A DNA stretch of 64,000 nt from Steromphala cineraria (lineage: Eukaryota; Mollusca; Gastropoda; Trochida; Trochidae). Made by a program: the position numbers and the translations under genes. Shown here piece by piece: positions 22,336 through 35,400 of this stretch; positions within the stretch are counted from its first letter, which is position 1; every line of letters starts with the position of its first letter. The notes below the pieces were generated by a model that was given only the letters and a program-made list of their open reading frames with translations, searched no databases and had not been told where the DNA came from. The stretch covers positions 35,441,939 through 35,505,938 of the forward strand of contig OU744733.1 in NCBI GenBank assembly GCA_916613615.1, read 5' to 3'.

Positions 22336-23226
22336 CACAAAGAACTTAATTAAGCATCCCCACTTTTTAAAACAGAAAAACACTGCTAATAATGAACAAA
22401 ACAAATGTACAGGTAAACAATAAGGATGTTTTGATAGAATGGTCATCTACCAGTGTGGAAACAAAAACTTCATACGGTTTACGATTCACTGTCACTGAAT
22501 AACTTGTTTTACAAAAAAATTTGTATTTTTTAGTCAAAATCCAAGTTACCTTAAGATTGAAAATGAAAGTCAATATTTTTGCTGCAATGTGATTATTATC
22601 ATTCTCTTGAGTGAATTGATGAATTTTAAGTTAATAACCCCATAGCAAAAGTCAATCGTTAAAGCAGTATGAACCTTCAAAATCACAAAATTATCAAATA
22701 TCGAATTTAAAGAAAACCTGCAAAAAGACATTAATTGGTTAATGTCAAAGATAATGGCTAAGCTAAAGGAAAGAGAAGTGTTTGATCAACAAGTTCAACT
22801 CAAGGAACCTCAAATTTAACTACAGATGTTTAAATTGTAGGCATTTTATAAAGTACTGAAAACAGTACTGAAAATTCAATGATTTGCTAGCCTCTTATTA
22901 TGCATGATAAAAAGGGTTTTATATATAGTGTATGAATTTCAACTAGAGATCAGAAATGTAATTTTTAATTCATAACATCCAAAGTTTAATGTGTATTTTC
23001 TTCCCTGTGACAATAGTTAAATTTGGCCAAAGTTCAATTGTCTAGCTCACAGTTTTTCTAATTTTTTCATTATTTTTGTACATTAGCGATTTTAGTACAA
23101 TAAAATAGTCAATAACAAAGCAATTGTTATATCGGGAGTGGTCAATACATCAAAATAACCCAAATAATCTAAGAGCACCCAAGTTCATTTTACAAAATAG
23201 GGGGGTGCTTAATTAAGTTCTTTGTG
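22336..23226. mobile_element. Tc1/mariner-like non-autonomous element (~890 bp)
   Basis: The left terminus CACAAAGAACTTAATTAAGC continues ATCCCC. The right terminus is the inverse (GGGGTGCTTAATTAAGTT, then CTTTGTG). Both ends abut TATATA tracts, compatible with a TA target. The interior is AT-rich with no transposase; the 68-codon minus frame at 22367-22573 has no recognisable similarity. Confidence 0.78.
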
Positions 23227-23737
23227 TATATATATCTAATCTATTATCAATTCTATTCAAGCTTTCACCCAATTAAGTAAATTTTAACTAGCCTCATTAG
23301 CAGGGCAGATATTGGACTTGCTTGATTATGAACTTAAAGTCCACGGTTGCTTGCTTACAAAAACACATAAATTATTCGAGGAAACGAACTGAAAATATTG
23401 ATCTTACATCAGTCTGCAAGCAAACAAGTACACATGCACTCATAAGATAAGACCATTCTTTATTGTCCGTTTGGAAATTTGTACATGAAAGTAAGCAGGA
23501 GAATAAATAAATGGATACTTATACATACAGAAAATATAAACGAATATAACAAATATTTATGTATGAAAAAAATGTTTCTTATGAGCATTAGTGAACGATA
23601 GTTTAGATTTATATTCAAAATGACAAGGTAAAATTAGATTTTTATTAGCATACATTTCTGACATACCCCTTGCAATTACGGTTGAAACTTCAACAAGTGT
23701 TTTCGATATTTTTTTCTAACATGTCACATGCTGTGTT

Positions 23738-24080
23738 TAAGGGGGCATTAGCACGTTTTTTGATAATTTTATATTCTAAATATTTCACTGATAATTGTAA
23801 GTTAATGTTTATTGTATTAATTTGACAGTGTCAAAAATGCCATTGCACAAGCCAATCATCCATAGTCAGAGGACAAAGTATGGAGATTCACATAAAATCA
23901 ATTGGCGGCCATTTAATTCCTTTAATTCATTTTGTGTAAGGAAAAGGAATCGCATGGCTAAACTTTACGTTATATATTTGAATTAGTACTGCTTCATTTA
24001 GTTTAAATACATTGTCTTTCAATTTTCATTTTCCAGTCATCACCTTATATTCCCCATAAAAGCGTGCTACTGCCCCTTTA
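23738..24080 (-). repeat. MITE-A copy 5
   Basis: The left end TTAAGGGGGCATTAGCACG has two changes from consensus; the right end GCGTGCTACTGCCCCTTTAA is good. Interior blocks match copy 8, and together they look like a subfamily with ATTGGCGGCCATTTAATTCC. Confidence 0.9.
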
Positions 24081-24149
24081 AATTTTGTCTATGACTAAAT
24101 CTTTCAATATACGAACATTCATGTACTATAAAAATGGCCTACAGTAACA

Positions 24150-24586
24150 CATCCTGCTACATCAGCGTAGTTGTCTCCGCTAATGCTACAACCTATCCCC
24201 TGCTATCCTCCTATAGTCTTCTGTCGTATCGTATATATAGCAAGCCAATCAAATGATGCCCTTTCAGCGATAGCGGCAAACTAGTTTCTTGGCTTCGTTC
24301 TGTGCCCACCTCGTGATTCAAATTAACCAATAGGAGTGCTTATTAGATAATAAATATGATTCTCATTGCAGTCTCCCACTAAGCTCCGCATCGCACGCTC
24401 TTAGATTTCCACGTGCGACATCACTAGACAACAGTGTATGGAGTTCGAAATAGTTTGACTGAAAACAGACAGGCTATAAATAGCGCTGAGCAACCACCCG
24501 TCAGCGATACGACAAAAGACTATAGGAGGATATCAGAGGATAGGTTGTAGCATTAGCGGAGATATATACGCTGATGTAGCAGGATG
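24150..24586. mobile_element. Mutator-like MITE with long inverted repeats and 9-bp target duplication
   Basis: Starts CATCCTGCTACATCAGCG and ends with its exact complement CGCTGATGTAGCAGGATG. The inverted arms continue for about 80 bp (GCTAATGCTACAACCTATCC, TCCTCCTATAGTCTTTTGTC). Perfect direct repeats ACAGTAACA flank it at 24141-24149 and 24587-24595. A 9-bp duplication with long termini is typical of Mutator-like elements. No transposase; a deletion derivative. Confidence 0.88.
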
Positions 24587-24599
24587 ACAGTAACAAGTA

Positions 24600-25421
24600 G
24601 GTTTTCTTAATTATCAATAAAGTAAATAACTATTTTTCCTTTACAATGAATATAAGTTGTATAACTTTAATCGCATCATTCCGTACTTTTAATACCAGAG
24701 ATCCAAGGAGCTAACACAATTTCAAGCAATATGAACATATGTAAACAGTTGAATTATTAATAATTATTTGAAATAAATTAAATGAACAGTCAAAGCACTC
24801 AATACAATACACAATATGACTGGTGTCGTTTTTTTGGGAAGTTCCTGAAAAGAGGCCCTTGCAAAATTTTCGCTCCAGTTTGTCAAAATAAAAATAAAAA
24901 AACTGGTGATTTTTATCGAAAAAAAGCCAAATATTTAATGGCAGTTTTAAAAAACTTATATCACCCAGATAGAAGATCAAAATTGAATTGATCGTGTAAA
25001 AAGGTTATTTAATAAGTATTCATATGAATGATTCGTGCTTTTTTTTTATAGATATGTGAGACGTTTTGAATGTATAAAACCATAAATGTTTTTTAGCGAA
25101 TATTAAGGCTAAATAATATACAATTGAACACGAATCTATTAAAAGCACATTTATAAATCAAAAAATAACGATGGGATTCACAAACGTCGGCATATTTACA
25201 AAAACATATATACATCACACAGAATTCATTTTCAAACGTTATGACGTCATTATCAAACATTTTCGGTCGATGTTTGTGGCATTTCATTGGTTGGTTCGAT
25301 GTTATGGTTTTTCTCGAAGGCACATTAGCATATAAACAGAACCCTAAAAGCTCAGAAACGTTGTATTTATGTTTCATGAATATTTTAACTGCACAAACTT
25401 CTTTTGGTAATTGCATTAGTA
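24600..25421. other. Non-coding; probable 3' flank of the membrane-protein gene
   Basis: Nothing recognised. TTTAAT near 25008 would be a variant ATTAAA poly(A) signal on the minus strand for the gene ending at 25422; weak. Confidence 0.35.
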
Positions 25422-27914
25422 TCAAACTCTATTTTCGGCCATTACACAAGCACTCACAAGATCACGTCTGTCCTTATGGCGCCAATACTCTTCCACGGTT
25501 TTCGTCAAGCGTCTTGTGAAATCTTCCCGAACCAGAACATTGTCCGTATCATCCAAAACGAGGCTGAGAACACGCGGGAACGAAACGACGAGCAAGGTCG
25601 ATAACAGACTTACTATCGTGGATATTTCACGGAGCTTTCCAAAGCTTTGAATGAGGTTAAATGTGATGTAAAAGATAAGAAAGCACGCGCCCAGTTTGAA
25701 TATAGATGTTAACACGCAAACTCTGAAGGGACGGTGGCGTTCTATGACCATCTCGAACAAGTCTTTAGGTATACCTGGTCTTCCATCAATTTCACGCAGC
25801 AACGGTACTCGCCTATTGTTTTTTTGCACGTCATTTTCTGGCGCTGGAACTTCCGATTGATCGGCCTTATCGAGGGTTTTACTGACTTGAATCGTGTTTT
25901 TAAAGAGCTCCATATACCCTATATCGATATCTCTCACTGCACTCCATACGTAAAAGAGTCCCGTTGTACCGAATAGAAAATAACCAAAAGCTACACCAGG
26001 GAAGGCAATGACTGATATAAAGGTGAAGGTCAATACACCCATTACAAAGGTGAAGGTCGAATATAAGATCGAGCAAATCGCTATCATATTATAAAAGACG
26101 ATAAAAACCATTAAAACGGAAGCTGGGTATTTGAAAGATTATAAAATAGGACCGATTGGATTTTTCATATGATTTAAAGCTGCACTCTTTCCAAAAAGGT
26201 TGAGAACTAATGTGACTAAGACACGCAGCATGAGAACTACAAAGTACACCAGTGGAACACCGTAGTACAGCACACACATAAACATCTCCGTCATACAAAA
26301 CAGGATGTACAGAACAGAAATCGGCGTCATGAGGCCATATTTAGCTACTAGTGGTAAATGGGAAAAATATTCTGCAATTTCAATATATCTTCCATATTGA
26401 GTTTTACTAGACAACTTCCAGAAGTCAAAATTGATCAGCATGAAGAGATTGGCTTGTAGAACTCGACAGATTAATTTGAAGCTATTGTCATTTTTCGGAC
26501 AATTTGTACTCCCAAGTTTACTGATAACGTCAAGGTCGAGACGCAATGGCGTCTGAATACCTGCTTGTGTCTTAACCTTTTGCAGCTGACTGCACATCTC
26601 ACGTGACAGGTCACGTGGTAGACAGAGCACAAATGGCCCTATGATGAAATATACACCAAACAGGACATACGGTCCTCCAAGTATCGTAAAAACATTCCGA
26701 CGACTTTTCTCAAAGCCGAAAAGCACCGCTAAAGTTCCTATGGGTATGTCGCGGTCCACACAGTCTGATAGATAGTGAAAGTCGATGACGTAGTACAACA
26801 AAAGTCGTACATACAACACGACAGGCAATGCGTAAATGAAGGCGAAGCGTTGCAAACGTGACGTGATGACGGGATGACGTGTGAAGGACGGGAACGTTCT
26901 GGTAAAGGCCGATGTTAAGGTTACGGGACTTCGCGTCCCTTGGTATAACCAAACGATATTGTGCGAGACATTGAGGTCAAGGTCACTGTGACGAGCCGTA
27001 TCCGCGGCAGAGGTCGGAATAGCCTTATTGGAAAGGTTAAAGCAAACGGAAGAAAGCCAGATGGGAAAATACAATAGAGCCACAACGCCTAGACTTGACA
27101 TTAAGACATCGGTAAACTGATCTGCCGCTATTGGAGGCATTGAACAATATGCACTGCGTAATCGAGTTCTGACATCAAAACGCAACCGACAGCATCGTTT
27201 GATCAAAACTCTAGAATGAATCCCTAACAGAGTAGCTATCATGTCTGGAATATCGGATACAGTCGTTATTTCGTGGAAGCACCATATGCTGACATTATAG
27301 TCCGCTTTGATTGCACTCACTGTCGTCATCAACATGTTGGCAAAGGCGTCACTGATTGCCTGTGTTGTGTTCTCGCTCCCGAGAACAACGGTACAGTTTG
27401 TTGGTGAAGTTTCGAGTTCAAATTTTAGTTCTTGACGCGTGTAAGTGTCAAGGATGCCAAGGGAGAGAACTCTGTAGTCTCTGGTCCATTGAAGAAAGGT
27501 TTCGGCTCCTTGGTTTGTCTGGAAGGTCCACATCCATTCCCGTGGCCGGAATACATGGTCAAGATACGAAACCCTCGCCTCTTGTGGGAACTTCAGTTTC
27601 AAATACATGAACTTGTATGATCGAGTCTTCAGGTAATATACGAAATCATCAAGAGTTATATCACTCACTGTGAAAGTGCAGGGGATATCAGAGTGAGTTG
27701 GCGAAACCACTTCCGGTGACCTTTGTTGTGTAGCCACTTCCGGTGACCTTTGTTGTGTAGCCACTTCCGGTGACCTTGATGTTTGAGAAGAAGGCGAGGA
27801 AAGTCCAAGCGGACCTGTGGCCATGGTCGGTTCGGTTGTCGACGTTGATTGTATTTGCGAAATGGCAAGTGTCATTGTAATCCAAAGTAGTATTGTCAAC
27901 TGTGAAGTGTTCAT
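25422..27914 (-). CDS. Multi-pass membrane protein of unknown family, interrupted by one in-frame stop
   Basis: From ATG at 27912-27914 the frame encodes a signal peptide (residues 1-23, LTILLWITMTLAISQIQS) and a Thr/Ser/Pro-rich stalk with RSPEVATQQ repeats. A Cys-containing ectodomain follows, then helices near VALLYFPIWLSSVCFN, FAFIYALPVVLYVRLLLYYV, VLFGVYFIIGPFVLC and VLYILFCMTEMFMCVLYYGV. TAA at 26139-26141 would stop it after 591 residues. The same frame reopens directly and runs 230 more codons to 25422, adding more helices and a basic tail. The two parts look like one ~830-codon protein. The ATG at 27965 in the same frame overlaps an acceptor-like TTTGTTTCAG, so the inner start is preferred, after a spliced leader. 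No known family recognised; surface or endomembrane location is inferred. Confidence 0.75.
27695..27790 (-). repeat. 27-bp in-frame tandem repeat in the membrane-protein gene
   Basis: About three units containing ACTTCCGGTGACCTTTGTTG encode RSPEVATQQ repeats in the extracellular stalk. Unit length is a multiple of three, so copy-number change would not shift the frame. Confidence 0.9.
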
Positions 27915-27965
27915 TTTCTCTACAAGATCTTGGCGTTGATACTGAATGTGACCTGAAACAAACAA

Positions 27966-28640
27966 ATGAAAAGGTTGCGACTTGTTCCTCCTTCTCTTGT
28001 AAGCACTCTTGCTGATAAGCTTAAAGAGTCACTCCACATTTTATTATCTCATAATGTTTTGCTTCGATATAAAAAATTTAACTCTTTTCAATGAATTACT
28101 TAAGACAATCATATACGTTCGATCATAATCGCGACTTCAAACTGTCCTGTTGTTACTATTCGACGTCCATTAGCTTTAAGGTAATATTTCCCTGTAACAG
28201 TCAATACTACTCAATCATTTAACAATGGTGGTAAAGTTTGGGCAGTATAACAACTCACGGGTTGGCTCTATAAACTACCACTCAAATGGAAGCGTCTTTG
28301 TCCTCAATATGTCATCAATTATAAATCAACATTTCCTTGAGTCGAGGGTCTTGGAAATCAATGATCTTAAATACAATGCATTTTCAAACCATAAATTGTA
28401 TGAACGTCGCCAGTTTAAAACATGCTGAGAAGAGTAGCTTAAACACCCGCACGAAAGTTAAGCAACACCATATGTTCAAAACTACTATGTGATGCGGTTC
28501 GACTATTGAGATAATTTCGGTAATTAGTCATGACCTTAATATCATGTGTACACAATTTAAGGACAAATTAGTTTTATTTACATGTTTGAAAAAGGGAATA
28601 TATAGGGTATATTGAAAAGTACGAAAAGAACTACCAACCC
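27966..28640. other. Upstream region of the membrane-protein gene
   Basis: Expected to hold the first intron and leader exon of the minus-strand gene; not resolved. The 67-codon plus frame at 28225 is not supported. Confidence 0.35.
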
Positions 28641-30523
28641 CAAACCCTGACAATCAGTTAACAAACGCGACTTCATTCTAATTCTTCGTATATACGATTG
28701 TTCAAATTATAGACCAGTAGCATTAACAAGTTGTATAGCTAAAGTATTTGAAAAATGTATCTTTAAATATGTAAATAATTTTTTAAGAGATAATAACCTT
28801 CTGTCAAATCTTCAATCGGGATTTACATCTGGCGACTCGACAACTAATCAATTGACTTACTTATATGATTTCATAGCCAAAGCACTAGACGGTGGAAAAG
28901 AAGTACGAGCGGTATTTTGCGATGTATGTAAAGCGTTTGATAAAGTTTGGCACCAAGGAATACTGCAGAAATTAAAATCATATGGAATTGATGGAAATTT
29001 ATTGAAGTGGTTTGAAAGCTATCTAAACAATAGAACCCAGCGAGTAGTTATCAATGGACACGCGTCAAATCCTCAACAAGTTTTAGCAGGCGTCCCTCAA
29101 GGCTCTGTTTTGGGACCTTTATTATTCATAATATACATTAATGATATCGTAGATAATATTGACAGTAATATCAGATTATTCGCAGATGATACTTCTCTCT
29201 ACGTTATAATTGACGATCCTATCACAGCTGCAAATTGTTTAAATAATGACCTGTTATTGATTTCAAATTGGGCTAAAAAATGGAAGGTTTCCTTTAATCC
29301 TAAAAAAAATAAATCAATACAGTTTAGTAGGAAAGTAAATAGGATTAACCAACCTAATCTTACAATGGATGGTGAAACAATTCAAGAAGTAGAACACCAT
29401 AAACACTTAGGATTAACCCTTCAAAGCAACTATTATTGGGATATTTATATATGATTAAGAAAGTTAGTCCTCTGATTAACTGCTTAAGAAGCCTGAAATT
29501 TAATATCGTCTATCACGGAAAAGTCTGGAAATTATTTATAAATCCTTCATATTACCAATTTTTTATTACTGCGGTCATATTTGGGATAATTGCACTCAGG
29601 AACAATGCAACTTACTGGAAAAAATGAATCTAGACGCGCTGAGATCAATTTGTGGAGCAGTTCGTGGTACAAGCCACAACCTATTATATGCAGAAACTAA
29701 CCAAAAACCACTATCTGAACGTAGATACATATCTAAACTAACAACTTTCTAAAAATGAAGAATAATCTAGCGCCTCAATATCTCTCTAACCTCCTTCCTA
29801 CCACACCCAATACTAATAACTACAACCTAAGATATAATTCATCAGTGCGAACAGTAAAATGCAGAACGGCGACATATGCCAAGTCTTTTTTACCTGATAC
29901 AATAAAACTGTGGAATTCATTAACTCCCGACATTCAAAATAACGATTCGTTATCCGGCTTCAAAAATTCGGTTTGCGGACCTAAAAATAAAACTATTTCT
30001 TTCAATCTCAACCACGGTTCAAGAATCTTTCAGATTATCCACTCTCGCCTCAGTGACTTGAATGCTGATAAATTTGAAAGACATATTATTGACAGCCCCG
30101 CGTGCCAATGCGGTCACCCAATTGAAAACGCTGTACACTATTTTTTCACATGCAATAAGTTTACAGAATTAAGACAGCAATCATTCTTTTATTTGAAAGG
30201 ATTTACTATCAACACGGTATTAAGGGGATGTACATCGCTCACAAACAATGATCTAGACAAATTATTGAAATCTATTCATCATTTCATAATAAAATCTGAT
30301 CGATTTGACATTCCATAAGCACTTATATATTGACTGCTAAACAAACAATCTTATTCGTGCATAATCACTATTTTTGAAGCTTATAAAATGTATGACATGC
30401 GTGACTGATAATTATTCATTGTATATTTTTCATATGTAATTATTTTGGAGCGGCCTTAATATAAGCACCTCTGTGCTTGTTGGCCAATCCATTCATGTCT
30501 TTTCATGAATAAAATATGTTTAA
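28640..30523 (+). mobile_element. 5'-truncated, decayed non-LTR retrotransposon (reverse transcriptase)
   Basis: From 28702 the translation reads SNYRPVALTS..., then LLSNLQSGFTSGDSTTNQLT, AFDKVWH, GVPQGSVLGPLLF and the catalytic RLFADDTSLY near 29175-29205. This is the order of RT motifs in Jockey/CR1-type LINEs. After about 29440 the frame shifts twice. The distal frame (29755-30318) has the C-terminal domain with a zinc-knuckle-like CQCGHPIENAVHYFFTC. The endonuclease is missing upstream. The 3' end has a stem-loop (GGCC...GGCC near 30450) and a terminal AATAAAATATG at about 30510. Non-functional. Confidence 0.9.
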
Positions 30524-32050
30524 ATCAATTCTTCGTGGAACAAGATACCCCAGAACAATAGGCAAAATCCCTCATTGGTTTTTAAAGGTTTGAAGGTAAA
30601 ATATTATATGAAATGAATTAACTTTGAAGACTAACCATGCAAGATAATAAAATGCTTAATATCATTATGTCTTACATGAAATCCATTATTTATTAATGTA
30701 ATATGCATTGAATATCCACCCATTGCAAGTGTGGTTTACACATGTATGAAAGACGCGACTGTTCGCGGTCTTAGTTTTGTTAACCAGTTAAACATATCAC
30801 TCATGCAGAGTCCCTACGAATGTCATTCCAGTATTTATTTATATGTATAACATAAACATATATGACACTTTTCCCCCGGGGAAATCTGGCTATAAGGGAA
30901 ACGCTGCTATATAACACCGGATCTCGAAAATACGCAGGGTCAGATGACCAATTGTTTCTACCGCCACTCAAGATAGAAATGGTTAATGTTTATAGCAATA
31001 GAACAGCTCTCGTTTTATCATGTTCATGTTCATTTGTGAACAAATATTCGTAACTTTGGTATTCCAGTATGGGTTGTTTTAAAATATGAAATAACGTAAA
31101 TCTCGAATATACGCTAGGGCAGCGGGTGTGTCCTGAAACTGAACACGACCATGAAATACGGTTCATTAGACAGATATTTGTTCTACATCTTCATTTGGTT
31201 TATTAAGCTAGACATTCTGTCCGCGAAGGAAATAACATTTAATTGGCGGCAATTGCCTTGTACACATCTATAGTCCACTCAACCAGACACGATGGCGCCA
31301 TCAAAAAGCAACCCGACAGTTATATGACTTGTTACGACACATGACTAGAGTCACTGTACCTGTTATCTATAAAATCCGTCTTCATAATACACAACTTCAA
31401 ATGGCAGATGTCCGGATGTCTGAATTCATGGTACTTTAAAAAATATATATCATATTTCATGCTGTTCAATTTATTACACAAATTTCAAACGATGTCATTA
31501 ACCATGAAAAATGACAATACAAAATAAATGGGTCATAGGAGAAAATTGCTTTATTTTTAAACCTCTTACCTTTCTTCCTATCAGTTGTCTCGGCAGTTAT
31601 TATGACCAAAGGTGATTGGCTTAACAATATTTTATTTCAAACAGTAAAAAAAACCCGGGCTTATTAGGCTTTTTTTAAATGTCTTTACACGATTCATAAA
31701 TTCGACACAAACACAACAAAGTGTGAAACTTCAACCCGATGTGAAAACTATTTCAAATTTATAGATCACGAACTTTATTCATTACTTAACATATAATATT
31801 TTCTATTATATTATCTAATTTTAAAATTTATATACCCTTTCCCCTTTTCTATTCCTAATCAAATAAATTGTTCACCACTTTTGAACTTTTGTCAACTATA
31901 CTTGGGTGTCTATGACCTATTCTAAATTTTCTCCCCCTATTCATTGACAATAAATAAGGCATACGCCCCGAGTCGGCGAAATCACCCAACGATAGATTTC
32001 AAATCAACAACAACAACAGCAACGTTGTTTACATACTTCGCATGATATTT
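30524..32050. other. Non-coding stretch
   Basis: No gene found. ATAATACACAACTTCAAATG near 31385 recurs near 32638 with similar flanks (GATATCCGG / GATGTCCGG), so a short dispersed repeat is present. Confidence 0.4.
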
Positions 32051-32410
32051 AAAGGGGCAGTAGCACGTTTTTATGGGGAATATAAGGTGATGTCAGGAAA
32101 ATGAAAATTAATGGTTCCAATTGAAAGACAATGTATTTAAACTAAATGGAGCAGTAATAATTCAAATATTTAACGTAAAGTTTAGCCATGCGATTCCTTT
32201 TTCTTACAGAAAATGAATTAAAGGTGTTCACACAAAAATGGCCGCCTATTATTTTATGTGAATCTTCATACTTTGTCCTCCGACTATGGATAATTGACTT
32301 GTGTAATGACATTTTTGACACTGTCAAAATAATACATTTAACATTAACTGACAATTATGACTGAAAATTTTAAAATATAAAATTGTCAAAAAACGTGCTA
32401 CTGCCCCTTT
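32051..32410 (+). repeat. MITE-A copy 6, full length
   Basis: 360 bp with clean ends AAAGGGGCAGTAGCACG and CGTGCTACTGCCCCTTT in TTTAAAGG...CCTTTAA context. The 70-codon minus frame inside it is repeat-derived. Confidence 0.93.
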
Positions 32411-35400
32411 AATGTTTTGCTTTACTTGTAACCTTGCAACATGCAGTACTTTATTACTTATGTCTGTGATGAAAAAAACCTATACATTTGAGCATATCGG
32501 TAGCATATAAGAAATGTTTAATAATGAAAATAACGAACCTGCTTACTTTATCGATTTTCATTCTGTATAATGTTTCAGAGTCACAAGACGGCAATAAACT
32601 GAAACAAAACACCTGTTGTCTGTGACATCCGGCTCTATAATACACAACTTCAAATGCCAGATATCCGGTCGTCTTCAATGTACCTATAAATATTTGCTTT
32701 AATGCGTCCTATTCTAGTATAAACTATCGAATGATGTGAAATGGTAATTGAAAAGATGTTTTATAATTGATTATCTTCATATTGTACGATTGACATAAAT
32801 GATATGTGAATACACTGCTTTTAAAATGCCACGAACACACACCAGACAAAAATTATTCTTTTTTAAACAACAACTTTTCAACAACATTTGAATCACAACA
32901 AGAGCGAGAATGTAACAGCCAATCAGTGATCGAGTGTCAATAAGGGGAATCCCCAGTCTGGCGGCGCCCAGTCTGAATCACGTAATCTTGTTACTCGCAT
33001 CTTGTTACTCCAAATCCATTACGTAACGATCTCCTCGGCGAAGGTCAATTATCGAGGAAGCCATCCAGCCAAGGGTTCCTTTAAATGCCTCTCAGTTCGC
33101 TTGTAAAGCTCTCAGTGATCGGGCGTGTAATATAATATATGGCGTTCATTTTAGTACTGCATTATCTTACAGTATATGGTTAGACTTGTACGATCGTGTC
33201 CCGACTACACAGATCTGAATGTTAGATACTGAACCCATTTATGATGAAAATATAACGAAACAATTTGCTGATCGGAATCATGATTACATAGCTCGAAGAA
33301 ATCAACCCCGATGAGTATCATCACAGCGTTGGGTTGGTTCACAAATCGTAGTTGTTAAGTCACGTTTGGTTGAGTGCACATGACGCTATGAAAAGACCCA
33401 AGTCACGCTTGTACCCAACGCGGTATCACCCCACTACACTACATGTATTAGTTTAATGAAAGTTGAATGCTGAAAGTTACATAAAAAATGTATAAAAAGT
33501 ATAAATATTTTTTAGAAATCCAAAATTACAAATTCAACAGTTTACGGCTTTTCAATGACTTATCAATTATATTAAACTTTAAATTTGGACCAAATGTCCA
33601 ACAGCATCTAGAAGTAAATTGTATTGTTATGTCCGTTTACAAGTTGCTACCTGAACCCCCGACGCATGTTCCGACTTACATAAAATTTAAGTTTAGTCCT
33701 ATTTAATATTTTTGACGGAGCGGCGTTACTCGCTTCATTTACTTACTGTGTCCCCGTTTCCATGCGTATTTTTATTTATCAGTATATTTGCGTACTTACA
33801 GGAGTAAATAACTACAGAGGTTTAATTTTGCGTTCACCCGGTTTTTTTATTGTCAAGGATTATTTCATAAGTGCGTACCTTTTCCACTGTGTATTCTAAA
33901 TATGAAAGGTGTCATATTGAACAAAGCTGTAAAGATTACCAGTGTACTAAGCATAACACTAATAATCAACAAATAACAAAAACATGTTATTATGACATTT
34001 CGATGGTTTTAACTTTAAAAAGTTTTAATCTTGTAAAACCGCCATTTTAAGCAAACGTAGGACTAAAAATCTACAAACGAAAGAAACTATATCTCTTGCA
34101 GGGGGAGGGTGCTACAGTGGCTATTGTAATTATCATTTTGGACCAACCTACATGTCCAGGGGAAAATTAACTTGTTAACAGAATCAAAGTTCCCTGACCA
34201 ATTCTTTTGTTATGTAATTATATCTTGTATGAAGAATAAGAATCTTAAGATTTGCTATTTATCGAAATTTCTCGGGAGGGTTGCAAACCCCCATCCTCCT
34301 TCTGAAGCCGCTTATTTCATGAAAATAATTGATATTTTAAATTTTGGAATTATCAAACGTTATAACATCACTATTGATATCCAGTATCAATAACATCAAA
34401 ATATGTTGGTGTTATTGTAAGTATACGGCAAAGTAAAAATAATATACATATATCAAATTGTTTGTATCAAAATATACATAACAAAATCGGACCTCGCTTT
34501 CTATGATAAGAATACGACAATCATGATGTTACATAAATCATCACAAAAAGGTTCTTATCTCTTACCGTTACAAGCGCCGTGATAACCGCAGTCAATGATT
34601 CTTCTACAAGTAGACGAAGTACGTATAGCTTATTCTAAACGATATGAGGAAAGTAAGGGGAATACCCCTACAGTCAATGACATCTATTCCTTTCCATAGC
34701 TATGTTTGCTGATGTGAATAAGCACGAGGCATTATATTTCATAGGAAAAGATCTGGTTCCACGCCTAGATCATTTTCATCCCAATGTGTCACTTTAGCTT
34801 CATGATGACCTGCATTGTTACAAACAATAATTTTTAGCTTTAAAATAAAACTGATTTTGGAAATATTCAAAGAAGTCACAACCTTATTTCATGATAATGC
34901 TTGATATAAATGACTGAACACAAGTGGGAATCGAAGAGCCGGGTTTGCTTTAAAGAATTGATGCTACATAGTTAACCAAAAATACAAAGAATACAGTTTC
35001 ATGTGAGATATTCGATTACATCATATGCAAAACTTCCATGAGCTGGCGATAAAAAAGGATGGAAAGATGATATGTTTACGTATGGTATTAGACGACGATG
35101 TCGATGAGTTGATTCGCCAGTTCCCCTCGACTAGCTAGGGCAGCAATGAGGAAGTAGAGTCCATTTTACACATCATTTGTCAACCGTCAAAAGTGTTGTT
35201 TTAAGCTTTCTGTCTTTTGGGAATTCTGTCTTTTGGGACGATTCCCAATGTACATATAGTACCGACTCCCCTCAAACGTCCCCACCCCCATACCAAAACC
35301 CACCCCACCCTTCTCCCCCAACGCATTCTCATCCCTCGAGTTGACTCGCGCTTACAAGACACATCATATGTGCTCTAGTCTCTTCTTATGTGAATCATTA

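Noticed and set aside
26710..26952. 80-codon minus frame and other frames across 26.7-27.9 kb
   Set aside because: They are shadows of the membrane-protein gene in other frames.
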